Positions 14,784 to 21,838 of a DNA stretch of 21,838 nt are shown here, piece by piece. How positions within the stretch are numbered: the stretch's first letter is position 1; each line of letters begins with the position of its first letter. The notes below the pieces were generated by a model that ran no database searches, was not told the origin of the DNA, and saw only the letters and a list, made by a program, of their open reading frames with translations. The stretch spans positions 1-21,838 of the forward strand of contig JAXHVB010000116.1 in NCBI GenBank assembly GCA_034189125.1, read 5' to 3'. Origin of the DNA: UBA5862 sp002408105. Lineage in GTDB: Bacteria > Pseudomonadota > Gammaproteobacteria > Pseudomonadales > UBA5862. Made by a program: the position numbers and the translations under genes.

Positions 14784-15287
14784 CTAGTCTGCGAGTTGAT
14801 CGAGGCGTGCAGTCACCTTCTCGGTGATGTCGATCGAGTCCGCTGCAAACACCAGTGCCTGGCGCTGCAACACCAGATCGTAGCGTTCCTCCGACAACAC
14901 CTCGCGCACGGCCTGCTCCAGTTTCGGATTCATTTGCGTGAGCAACTGCTGTTGTTTCTCTTTCTGTGCGGTCTGGAGCTTCCCGAGCAGGTACTTGTAG
15001 TTGACGGCCATCTCTTCGAGCTGCTCGGCAAGCTCACGCCGCTCGGTCTCGGACATGATGGCGCCATCCTTCTGCATCCGTTCCTGCAGCTTTTGTGCAT
15101 CGGCCTGCAGCTTGCGCACCTTGGTCTCATCCGGTCCGAGCTGCTCTTGTACCTGTTGAACAAAGGCCTGAGCCTCTTGCGACTGCAGCACTGCACGCTG
15201 CACGTCAAGAACCGCGATCTTCAACTCGGCAAAGACGGGCGAGGCCAGGCACCAGAGCGCGGCAAGGGGGGCAAAACGTTTCAACAT
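14784..15287 (-). CDS. skp: OmpH/Skp family periplasmic chaperone
   Basis: A 167-residue secreted protein. The signal peptide MLKRFAPLAALWCLASPVFA should be cut after Ala20. The mature start ELKIAVLDVQRAVLQSQEAQ is characteristic of OmpH/Skp. Residues about 50-125 are a long, charged, Gln/Glu/Lys-rich helical hairpin, the tentacle of the Skp trimer. Skp holds unfolded outer-membrane proteins in the periplasm and hands them to the BAM complex. The gene sits directly after bamA, as in most gammaproteobacteria. AGGAGA precedes the ATG. The 60 bases between bamA and this gene contain two CCGCGG copies that could pair, but no T-run. Confidence 0.95.
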   Translation of the reverse strand: MLKRFAPLAALWCLASPVFAELKIAVLDVQRAVLQSQEAQAFVQQVQEQLGPDETKVRKLQADAQKLQERMQKDGAIMSETERRELAEQLEEMAVNYKYLLGKLQTAQKEKQQQLLTQMNPKLEQAVREVLSEERYDLVLQRQALVFAADSIDITEKVTARLDQLAD

Positions 15288-15347
15288 GTCGTTCTCTCCT
15301 CATCAGGGCCTTGTACATCGCGGGGCCCGCGGTCGGGAATGCCGCGG

Positions 15348-17738
15348 TCAGCGCACAAAGCCAATCGAAAACTGGAAGAACGACGTGTCGTCCCCAGGCT
15401 CATCATTCAAAGCGCGCGCAAAACTAAAGGATAAAGGCGCAATCGCGGTGATCCAAGTCACACCAAAACCAGCCGAGTAGCGCAACTCGTCGACGTCAAA
15501 ATCAAAGCCTCGGTTGGTGTCAAACACATTGCCGGCATCGACGAAAAACGCCGTGCGCAGCGCGCTGTGGTTTTCCACTCCGGGAAAGGGAAAGACCCAT
15601 TCCACCGAAGCCTCAGTCAGCAGGTTGCCGCCGAATGGATCGGGACGCTGATCGAAATTCGAAGGGTCGGGGTCAGGCGTGCCCTTGCGGCCGAGGCTGT
15701 TGTCATCGTAGCCCCGAACCGAGCCGAGGCCCCCGGCGTAGAAGTGCCGAAAGAACGGATACCCACCGGTGGCTCCATAGCTGTCGCCATAGGCAACCTC
15801 CGCAATGGTACGCAGCTTCCAGAACCCGGTGATCGGTTGGATGTACTCGCTTTTGAGTCTAAGAATGTAGTACTCGAGGGTACTTCCAGGGACCGAAAAT
15901 TCCAGCCCGACGCTGTTGGCGTGACCGCGGTTGGCCAAGACCCCTCCGGCCAGGGTTGATTCGCGCCAAGTGACACCCAGCTCGAACGCGTCAAAGGTGT
16001 CACCGAACCTGGCCAGAAATCCGCTGACCTCAAGGTCTGGGAACAGGCCTTCTTCGACACCAGTGTTCTCGTAATTGACCTCGAAACTCAGGCGCTGGGT
16101 ATCAGCGATCGGATAGCCAAAGGTGATGCCAATCCCATAGGCATCGGTGGCGTACTCAGCGACATCGAACTCATCGAAATCGGTTTGCTGATAGAAGATC
16201 CGATACCCGCGGCTGACCCCATCGACGGTGAAGTAGGGATCGAAGAACCGAAAACTGTAGCTGTCTTGGTAGCGGCTCGAGTTGAGGCTGAGGCTGACGT
16301 TGTTGCCCGTACCCAGGAAGTTGTTCTGCTGGATGCTGCCACCCAGAATCAAGCCAGTGGACTGACCAAAGCCGACACTCGCCGTGATGGCGCCCGAGGC
16401 CTGCTCCTCGACGCTGTACTCAAGGTCGATCTGGTCCGAACGCCCTGGGACCGGATCGGTGCGCAGGTCCACCTGGCTGAAAATGCCCAACCGCTCAAGG
16501 CGCGCTTTGGAGAGTTCGATTTTGCCGGCCGAAGCCAGGGCCGATTCCATTTGTTGCATTTCGCGGCGCAGCACTTCGTCGTCGGTTTTTACGTTGCCAC
16601 GAAACTGGATCCGATTGACGTACACGCGGTCACCAGGCTCGACGTAGTAGGTGATGTCCACTGTCCGGGCGCTGTCGTCGACCTCCGGCACCCCGTTCAC
16701 ATTGGCGAAGGTGTACCCGAACTCGCCGAGGTAACGGCGCATCAGGTCGCTGCTTGAAGTCATGAGTCGCCGCGAAAAGGTCGCTCCCGAGGTGGTCTGA
16801 ATCAGGGCCTCCAGGGCGGTTTCAGGCACCTTGAGGTCACCGAGCAGATCAACCTCACCGACGTTGTACTGGGGACCTTCGGTCACATTGATCGTGATGA
16901 AGACCGAGTCTCGCTCCGGCGACACCGCCACCTGGGTCGAGTCGACATTGAAGCGGATGTAGCCGCGGTCCAGGTAGTGGGAGCGCAGCCGTTCGAGGTC
17001 CCCGGCAAGGCGTTCGCGGGCATAGTCATCCGAACTGCTGAAAACGGTCCGCCAACTGGCCTCGCTCAACTCGAATACGCCGAGCAATTCTTCGTCCGTA
17101 AACACTTGGTTGCCGACGATGTTGATGTGGCGAATCTTGGCGACCGAACCCTCCTCGACCTGGATGTCGATGGCGACTCGGTTGCGCGGCTGCTCCTCGA
17201 TGTTGGTGTCGATGCGGATGCCGTAGCGTCCCTGGCTCACGTACTGCCGTTTCAGCTCCAACTGCATGCGCTCAAGGGTGGCGCGCTTGAACACTTGCCC
17301 TTCGGCAAGCCCAACGCCCTGCATCGCCTCCATCAGCTGCTCGGTCTTAATGGCCTTGTTGCCGTCGATTTCAATGCGGGTGATGGTCGGTCGCTCCCGA
17401 ACCCGGACCACCAGCACGTCACCGTCACGGCCCACGGTGATTTCACGGAAATAGCCACTCGCGAACAACCCGCGAATGATTTCCTGTACGCGCCCTGCGT
17501 CAACCTGGTCCCCGACCTGGACCGGCAAAGCCGCAAACACGGTTCCGGCTGACACCCGCTGCAGGCCATCGATTCGAATGTCCTCGACAACGAACGCTTG
17601 AGGGCCATCCGCAAAAGCGGGTAGCGCGAGCCCCGCAACGGCGGCGACCAACAACCCAACCAGACCGAAGCCCAGTCGGCGCGTTAAAAAAACATGGAAC
17701 TGCGTGACCAGGAAGACACCCCAAGAAACAGGAGCCAA
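15348..17738 (-). CDS. bamA: Outer membrane protein assembly factor BamA (start unresolved)
   Basis: An Omp85-family protein of about 785-796 residues, essential for inserting outer-membrane beta-barrels. After a signal sequence ending ALPAFA, five POTRA domains begin at FVVEDIRIDGLQRVSAGTVF. The C-terminal 16-strand barrel contains the conserved loop-6 motif GLGSVRGYDDNSLG. The extreme C-terminus is FSIGFVR, ending in Arg rather than an aromatic residue. The start is unclear. No in-frame ATG or GTG exists near the signal peptide. The coordinate given is an in-frame TTG without ribosome site; a CTG at 17711 has GGGGTG upstream. The ATG at 17695 is out of frame by one base because of a seven-T run. 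With eight T it would give MFFLTRRLGFGLVGLLV, an ideal signal peptide. The gene follows a terminator-like hairpin after rseP. Confidence 0.94.
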   Translation of the reverse strand: MAPVSWGVFLVTQFHVFLTRRLGFGLVGLLVAAVAGLALPAFADGPQAFVVEDIRIDGLQRVSAGTVFAALPVQVGDQVDAGRVQEIIRGLFASGYFREITVGRDGDVLVVRVRERPTITRIEIDGNKAIKTEQLMEAMQGVGLAEGQVFKRATLERMQLELKRQYVSQGRYGIRIDTNIEEQPRNRVAIDIQVEEGSVAKIRHINIVGNQVFTDEELLGVFELSEASWRTVFSSSDDYARERLAGDLERLRSHYLDRGYIRFNVDSTQVAVSPERDSVFITINVTEGPQYNVGEVDLLGDLKVPETALEALIQTTSGATFSRRLMTSSSDLMRRYLGEFGYTFANVNGVPEVDDSARTVDITYYVEPGDRVYVNRIQFRGNVKTDDEVLRREMQQMESALASAGKIELSKARLERLGIFSQVDLRTDPVPGRSDQIDLEYSVEEQASGAITASVGFGQSTGLILGGSIQQNNFLGTGNNVSLSLNSSRYQDSYSFRFFDPYFTVDGVSRGYRIFYQQTDFDEFDVAEYATDAYGIGITFGYPIADTQRLSFEVNYENTGVEEGLFPDLEVSGFLARFGDTFDAFELGVTWRESTLAGGVLANRGHANSVGLEFSVPGSTLEYYILRLKSEYIQPITGFWKLRTIAEVAYGDSYGATGGYPFFRHFYAGGLGSVRGYDDNSLGRKGTPDPDPSNFDQRPDPFGGNLLTEASVEWVFPFPGVENHSALRTAFFVDAGNVFDTNRGFDFDVDELRYSAGFGVTWITAIAPLSFSFARALNDEPGDDTSFFQFSIGFVR

Positions 17739-17764
17739 AAAATAACCCGCGTCAGCCGCGGGTT
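17735..17764 (-). terminator. Intrinsic-terminator-like hairpin between rseP and bamA
   Basis: On the minus strand, AACCCGCG and CGCGGGTT form a perfect eight-pair stem around the loop GCTGA. A TTTTTT run follows within one base. It begins 13 bases after the rseP stop and precedes bamA. Form and placement are those of a Rho-independent terminator, so transcription from uppS-cdsA-dxr-rseP should be reduced before bamA. Confidence 0.8.
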
Positions 17765-17776
17765 GCTCAAGCAAGC

Positions 17777-19123
17777 TTATAAACGAGAAAAGTCATTATA
17801 TAGGGCGAAGACCATCAACACAGCCAAAAGCACCAGACCAATGCGCATCCCGAGCATCTGAATTTCGGGCGACAGCGGTCGGCCGCGGATGGCCTCGATG
17901 ACAAAGTACAGCAGGTGGCCCCCATCAAGCACCGGGATGGGCAGCAGGTTGATAATCCCCAGCGTGATGCTGAAATAGGCAATGAACATCGCCAGCTGCT
18001 CCACCCCAGTGGACAGCGAGGCACCAGCCGCCCGGGCAATGGTCAGCGGACCACCAATGTTGTCCACTGAAATCAACCCGGTGACCATCTTTTGAATCGA
18101 CGCCAGGGTCATGGCGCTCATGTCCCAGGTTTTCCCAAGTGCCGGCCACCATGCCTGCCACACCGGGTAACGAACCTCTGTCAGGTGCTGCTCCGGCCAC
18201 ACGGGCGGGCGAACCCGGGCCCCGACGTAACCGATGGGCACGCCGTTCTCCCGCCGCTCGCCGGGAACGATCCGCACGGTCAACTGCTGGTCACCTCGCG
18301 CCACAGTGACGGCCACAGGCTCGCCGGCCCGAGTGCGTACGGCTTCCACGAACGCCATCCAATTGTCGATCGGCTCGCCGTCAACCTGCAGCACGCGGTC
18401 CTCAGCGCGCAGCCCCGCAGTGTCGGCCGGCTCTCCAGGGACGACCTCTTCCAACACAGGCTCGAGCGGCGGGCGGTACGGCTCGACGCCAAGGTCCGCC
18501 AAGGGGTTTTCAGCGGCGTCCCGCAGCCAGTCTGAAACAGGCACCTGCAGCCGACGTTGCGCGCGGGCCTCACCCATGGGCCCCACCTCCAGCTCGATGG
18601 CGTCCGTTTCCCCCGCGCGGGCCAAAAGGGCGATTTGTACGTCCTGCCACGACGACGTGGCTTTGCCATCCACCGCGCGAATTTCATCGCCAACGGCCAG
18701 GCCCGCCTCTGCCGCAGGCGTGCCGGGTAGCACCGCACCAACCACCGGTCGAACCGCATCGACGCCGGCCGCAAACACGCCCCAGTACACCACCCAGGCG
18801 AGCAACAGGTTCGCCGCCGGACCGGCCACCACGATGGCGATACGCGCCCAGACCGATTTGCGGTTGAACGCATACGGACGCTCCTCTGGCAGCACTTCGC
18901 CTTCGCGCTCATCGACCATGCGCACGTAACCGCCGAGCGGGATGGCAGCGACCACGTACTCGGTGCCGCTGCGGTCCTTCCAGGAGAACAGCGGGGTGCC
19001 GAACCCCACTGAAAAACGCCGCACCTTGACTCCGAGCCCGCGGGCCACCGAGAAATGTCCGAACTCGTGCACGGTAACGATGATGCCCAGCACGATCACG
19101 AACCCGAAAACGGTCTCCAGCAT
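17777..19123 (-). CDS. rseP: RIP metalloprotease RseP (site-2 protease)
   Basis: A 448-residue inner-membrane zinc protease. TVHEFGHF (His19, Glu20, His23) in the first transmembrane segment is the zinc site. LLPIPVLDGGHL (Asp400 in the LDG motif) gives the third ligand in a C-terminal transmembrane helix. Two PDZ domains occupy roughly 110-190 and 205-285 (GTPAAEAGLAVGDEIRAVDG and GEPADTAGLRAEDRVLQVDG). GGYVRMVDEREGEV is the family's MRE-loop region. RseP makes the second cut in RseA, releasing sigma-E under envelope stress, and clears signal peptides. The ATG at 19123 overlaps the dxr stop (TGATG); a G-run lies upstream. A hairpin follows the stop. Confidence 0.97.
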   Translation of the reverse strand: MLETVFGFVIVLGIIVTVHEFGHFSVARGLGVKVRRFSVGFGTPLFSWKDRSGTEYVVAAIPLGGYVRMVDEREGEVLPEERPYAFNRKSVWARIAIVVAGPAANLLLAWVVYWGVFAAGVDAVRPVVGAVLPGTPAAEAGLAVGDEIRAVDGKATSSWQDVQIALLARAGETDAIELEVGPMGEARAQRRLQVPVSDWLRDAAENPLADLGVEPYRPPLEPVLEEVVPGEPADTAGLRAEDRVLQVDGEPIDNWMAFVEAVRTRAGEPVAVTVARGDQQLTVRIVPGERRENGVPIGYVGARVRPPVWPEQHLTEVRYPVWQAWWPALGKTWDMSAMTLASIQKMVTGLISVDNIGGPLTIARAAGASLSTGVEQLAMFIAYFSITLGIINLLPIPVLDGGHLLYFVIEAIRGRPLSPEIQMLGMRIGLVLLAVLMVFALYNDFSRL

Positions 19124-20364
19124 CAACTTGCCCCCCCAAAGGGCCTGGCCGCGGGTCGGGCCTTGGCGGCGATCGGAGCAGCCTCTACGATGCGCCGCGC
19201 CAACTCCCGCGCAGCTTGGTCGGCACCCAGCACCTGCTCCAGCGAATGCACCGGTTGCGGCGGCAGACGCGCCAGCACACGGGTGAGGACGTGCGGGATC
19301 TGAGTGAACGCAAGGCCGCCGCTCAGAAAAGCCTCGACCGCAACCTCATTGGCCGCGTTGAGCACGGCACCAGCGGTACCGCCCACCTTGGCCGCCTCAA
19401 TCGCCAGCGACAGGCAGGGGTAGGATGCCCATTGAGGCGGCTCAAAATGCAGGGCACCGATTTGATCCAGGCGCAGGCGCGCCACACCGGACTCGATCCG
19501 TTCAGGCCACGCCAATGCATGCGCAATTGGCGTGCGCATGTCGGGATTGCCGAGCTGGGCCAGCACCGACCCGTCCACGTATTCCACCAGTGAGTGCACC
19601 ACGCTTTCTGGATGCACCAGAATTTCCACGCACTCCGGTTCGACCTGAAAAAGGTGGCAAGCTTCGATCAACTCGAGGCCCTTGTTCATCATGGTGGCTG
19701 AATCCACGGAGATCTTTGGGCCCATTCGCCAATTCGGGTGCGCGCAAGCCTCCTCCGGGGTCACCGAATCCAGGGTGCGCGGGTCACGTTGACGAAAGGG
19801 CCCGCCGGAAGCGGTCAGCAAAATCTTGCGCACCTCTGCCGTGCACGCAGCCGTGGACCCGCCCGGGGCAAGCGGTGGCAAGCACTGGAAAATTGCATTG
19901 TGTTCGCTGTCAATGGGCAACAACTGGGCGCCGGACTGTTCCACGGCAGCCATGAACAGCTCACCGCCCATCACCAGGCTTTCCTTGTTGGCCAGCAGCA
20001 CCTTCTTGCCCGCCTGGACCGCTGCCAGCGTAGGCAGCAGCCCTGCCGCGCCGACGATCGCCGCCATCACTACGTCCACTTCGGGCGCCTTGGCAACCTC
20101 ACAAAGTGCGCCAGGTCCTGCAAGCACCTTCACGGGCGAGCCCGCCTGGGCCAAACGCCGAGCAAGCACCGCGGCGGCGGCCGGGTCCGCCAGCGCCGCA
20201 AACCGGGGCTGGTGACGCAAACACTGGGTATAGAGATCAGCATGGTTGGTGTGGGCGGTGAGCGCAAACACCCGATAGCGCTGCGGATGCAGCGCCGCCA
20301 CTTCAAGGGTGCTGACCCCAATCGAACCTGTCGAGCCAAGCACCACCAGTCGCTGAGTCACCAC
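19123..20364 (-). CDS. dxr: 1-deoxy-D-xylulose 5-phosphate reductoisomerase
   Basis: A 413-residue DXR (IspC), the second enzyme of the MEP isoprenoid pathway. It converts DXP to 2-C-methyl-D-erythritol 4-phosphate with NADPH. The nucleotide-binding GSTGSIG is at 10-16. LLANKESLVMGGELF and PIDSEHNAIFQ (Asp152, Glu154) supply metal and substrate ligands. NWRMGPKISVDSATMMNKGLELIEA, with Glu233, completes the active site and flexible loop. Two adjacent GTG codons at 20364 and 20361 can start the protein; the latter overlaps the cdsA TGA (GTGA). It lies between cdsA and rseP in the conserved block and feeds precursors to the undecaprenyl synthase encoded upstream. Confidence 0.97.
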   Translation of the reverse strand: MVTQRLVVLGSTGSIGVSTLEVAALHPQRYRVFALTAHTNHADLYTQCLRHQPRFAALADPAAAAVLARRLAQAGSPVKVLAGPGALCEVAKAPEVDVVMAAIVGAAGLLPTLAAVQAGKKVLLANKESLVMGGELFMAAVEQSGAQLLPIDSEHNAIFQCLPPLAPGGSTAACTAEVRKILLTASGGPFRQRDPRTLDSVTPEEACAHPNWRMGPKISVDSATMMNKGLELIEACHLFQVEPECVEILVHPESVVHSLVEYVDGSVLAQLGNPDMRTPIAHALAWPERIESGVARLRLDQIGALHFEPPQWASYPCLSLAIEAAKVGGTAGAVLNAANEVAVEAFLSGGLAFTQIPHVLTRVLARLPPQPVHSLEQVLGADQAARELARRIVEAAPIAAKARPAARPFGGAS

Positions 20365-21194
20365 CCCACCCCCGCGAAGGCGCCAAACTTGACCGACCAG
20401 GCGACCCAGGGGGCAGCCGCCAGCAAACTATCGAGTCGGTCCAAGAGACCACCATGGCCCGGCAACAGGTGGCTGCTGTCCTTGAGGCCCACGTGCCGCT
20501 TGAACAGGCTGATCAAAAGGTCACCCAGGACCGAGATGACAACTGCGACCGCGACCGATGCAAGGACTCCCCACCAGGTTCCCCGGTAATCACAAACAAC
20601 CAGCACGCCGACCGAAAAGGCCATCGCTGCGGCCAACCCACCACCGACGCCAGCCCAGGTTTTCCCCGGGCTGACCTGCGGAATCAGCTTGGCGCGACCC
20701 CAGGTTCGACCGCATGCATAGGCGCCAATGTCCGCGGACGCCACCAACCCAATTAGAAATAACAGCGCCCGTTCGCCGCCCGGACCGGTCTTCAGGGTGA
20801 CCAGCGCCACCCATGCCGAACTCAGCACCCAAACTGCGATCACAACCCGCATGGCGGGCGCGCTCCAAGCCGAAGTGTGGGCGGGATAGCGCAACATCCA
20901 GAACCCCGGAAGAATCCACCAGAGCGTTGCAGCCCCGAGCAGCCACTGCAGCAGCACCTGCAAACCGTCATCGAACGCCAAAGGAGCACCCAAGGCCAGT
21001 GCCGCCGCCACCAGTAGCACCAGGACCGCCCGCTGCAGCGGGCGGTCCCACGCCGCCAAACGGGCGAACTCGCCCGCCGCCAAGAGCGCGACCAAGGCTG
21101 CCAACAGCGCGAAGGTGGTGACCCCGGTCAACCCGATAAGGGCCGCCCCCAACACGGCCAACACCACGGCCGTAACGACCCGTTGCCTCAACAC
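20358..21194 (-). CDS. cdsA: Phosphatidate cytidylyltransferase
   Basis: A 278-residue polytopic membrane enzyme with about eight hydrophobic segments. The CDP-diacylglycerol synthase signature is complete near the C-terminus (229-255), running from SLFKRHVGLKDSSHLLPGHGG to DRLD, with the metal-binding Asp residues. SADIGAYACGRTWGRAKLIPQVSPGKTW is the second conserved block. It makes CDP-diacylglycerol from CTP and phosphatidate for phospholipid synthesis. The GTG at 21194 lies within the end of uppS, and the stop overlaps dxr, so translation is probably coupled. Confidence 0.96.
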   Translation of the reverse strand: MLRQRVVTAVVLAVLGAALIGLTGVTTFALLAALVALLAAGEFARLAAWDRPLQRAVLVLLVAAALALGAPLAFDDGLQVLLQWLLGAATLWWILPGFWMLRYPAHTSAWSAPAMRVVIAVWVLSSAWVALVTLKTGPGGERALLFLIGLVASADIGAYACGRTWGRAKLIPQVSPGKTWAGVGGGLAAAMAFSVGVLVVCDYRGTWWGVLASVAVAVVISVLGDLLISLFKRHVGLKDSSHLLPGHGGLLDRLDSLLAAAPWVAWSVKFGAFAGVGW

Positions 21195-21838
21195 GAAGGG
21201 TCCCCGCCTCGACCACCGAAGCGACGCTCACGATCGGCAAAGACATCGAAGGCGTGCTGCAACTCCGCTTCCTTGAAGTCAGGCCAGTACTTGGGCGTGA
21301 AATAGAACTCGGCGTACGCGGCGTGCCAGAGTAAAAAATTGCTGACCCGGTAGTCCCCTCCGGTGCGAATGAGCAGGTCCAGGGGTGGCAAGCCACCCAG
21401 CTGGGTGTAGCTGTCAAACCGCGCCTCGCTCAAATGGGCCGGGTCCAAACGGCCTGAGGCCGCTTCCTCCGCCACACGGCGGGCGGCCTGAACAATGTCC
21501 CAGCGCCCACCGTAGTCCGCGGCGACCACCACACAGGTGCCCGTGTTGCTCGCAGTGCGCCGTTCGGCGCGTTCGATCTCAGCTTGAATGATCGGTCGGA
21601 AACGGCAGCGGTCGCCCACCACCCGAAGCCGTAGGTTGTTGTCGTTCAAACGCTCGACTTCACGGCGTAACACGTGCAGAAACAACGCCATGAGGGCACG
21701 CACTTCAGTGGGTGGTCGCTGCCAGTTCTCTGTGCTGAAGGCGAACAGCGTGAGCACCTCGACTCCGCTCCGCGCGCAATGCTCCACCACCGCCCGAACG
21801 GCATCAACCCCGGCCTTGTGGCCTGCCTTGGCCGGCAG
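21188..21838 (-). CDS. uppS: Undecaprenyl diphosphate synthase (partial, N-terminus outside window)
   Basis: The window holds 216 C-terminal residues of a cis-prenyltransferase. Visible blocks are AKAGHKAGVDAVRAVVEHC, LTLFAFSTENWQRP, NLRLRVVGDRCRF, AADYGGRWDIVQAARR, LIRTGGDYRVSNFLLWHAAYAEFYFT and FADRERRFGG, all typical of UppS. The missing N-terminus should carry the metal and diphosphate-binding MDGNGRWA-type motif. The enzyme adds eight isopentenyl units to farnesyl diphosphate, giving the C55 carrier for peptidoglycan and O-antigen. It overlaps cdsA by seven bases. It is the first gene of the minus-strand envelope block that can be seen. Confidence 0.96.
   Translation of the reverse strand: MPAKAGHKAGVDAVRAVVEHCARSGVEVLTLFAFSTENWQRPPTEVRALMALFLHVLRREVERLNDNNLRLRVVGDRCRFRPIIQAEIERAERRTASNTGTCVVVAADYGGRWDIVQAARRVAEEAASGRLDPAHLSEARFDSYTQLGGLPPLDLLIRTGGDYRVSNFLLWHAAYAEFYFTPKYWPDFKEAELQHAFDVFADRERRFGGRGGDPSC

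Noticed and set aside
15300..15345. Repeated CCGCGG with palindromic GGGGCCC between bamA and skp as a terminator
   Set aside because: There is no T-run and the region is GC-rich enough for chance pairing; a good ribosome site for skp follows.

Overview
The window is GC-rich and almost fully coding. Its gene content is that of a Gram-negative gammaproteobacterium: the lipid A / BamA / isoprenoid gene block in its gammaproteobacterial order, an ExoI-type SbcB, and an arsC-wrbA-DUF2069 run. I cannot name the genus. The order downstream of lpxB is not the enterobacterial one, and several outer-membrane loops are acidic, which would fit a marine or salt-tolerant lineage (inference only). No tRNA, rRNA, insertion sequence, CRISPR array or long repeat was seen.

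Left part, 1-236: the start of a TlpA-like thioredoxin lipoprotein on the minus strand, cut by the window edge. It diverges from a 517-residue PilZ-like protein (237-1790). From 2034 to 7416 every gene is on the plus strand. First comes a thiol/redox group: gstA, yghU, an ArsC-family reductase and wrbA. Next is a small DUF2069 membrane protein. Last is a tightly coupled set of four genes: two paralogous DUF1538 membrane proteins, a divergent PII-like protein and a two-CBS protein. Starts and stops overlap at three of the joints from wrbA onwards, so these genes are probably translated from one mRNA. The DUF1538 pair with its two putative adenine-nucleotide sensors looks like a regulated transporter of unknown substrate and is the most interesting item here.

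Right part, 7441-21838: every gene is on the minus strand. Read in the direction of transcription the order is uppS (partial), cdsA, dxr, rseP, bamA, ompH/skp, lpxD, fabZ, lpxA, lpxB, sbcB, a PlsC-like acyltransferase, a degenerate GGDEF protein and a dual CDGSH iron-sulfur protein. The first ten genes serve envelope construction: undecaprenyl carrier, CDP-diacylglycerol, the MEP isoprenoid step, the sigma-E protease, outer-membrane protein insertion with its chaperone, and lipid A acylation and condensation. Most junctions overlap by a few bases. Two things break the pattern. A strong intrinsic-terminator-like hairpin sits between rseP and bamA. The start of bamA is also unclear, because its only nearby ATG is out of frame by one base at a run of seven T. 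After lpxB the usual rnhB-dnaE pair is replaced by sbcB, an acyltransferase and a signalling-like gene.
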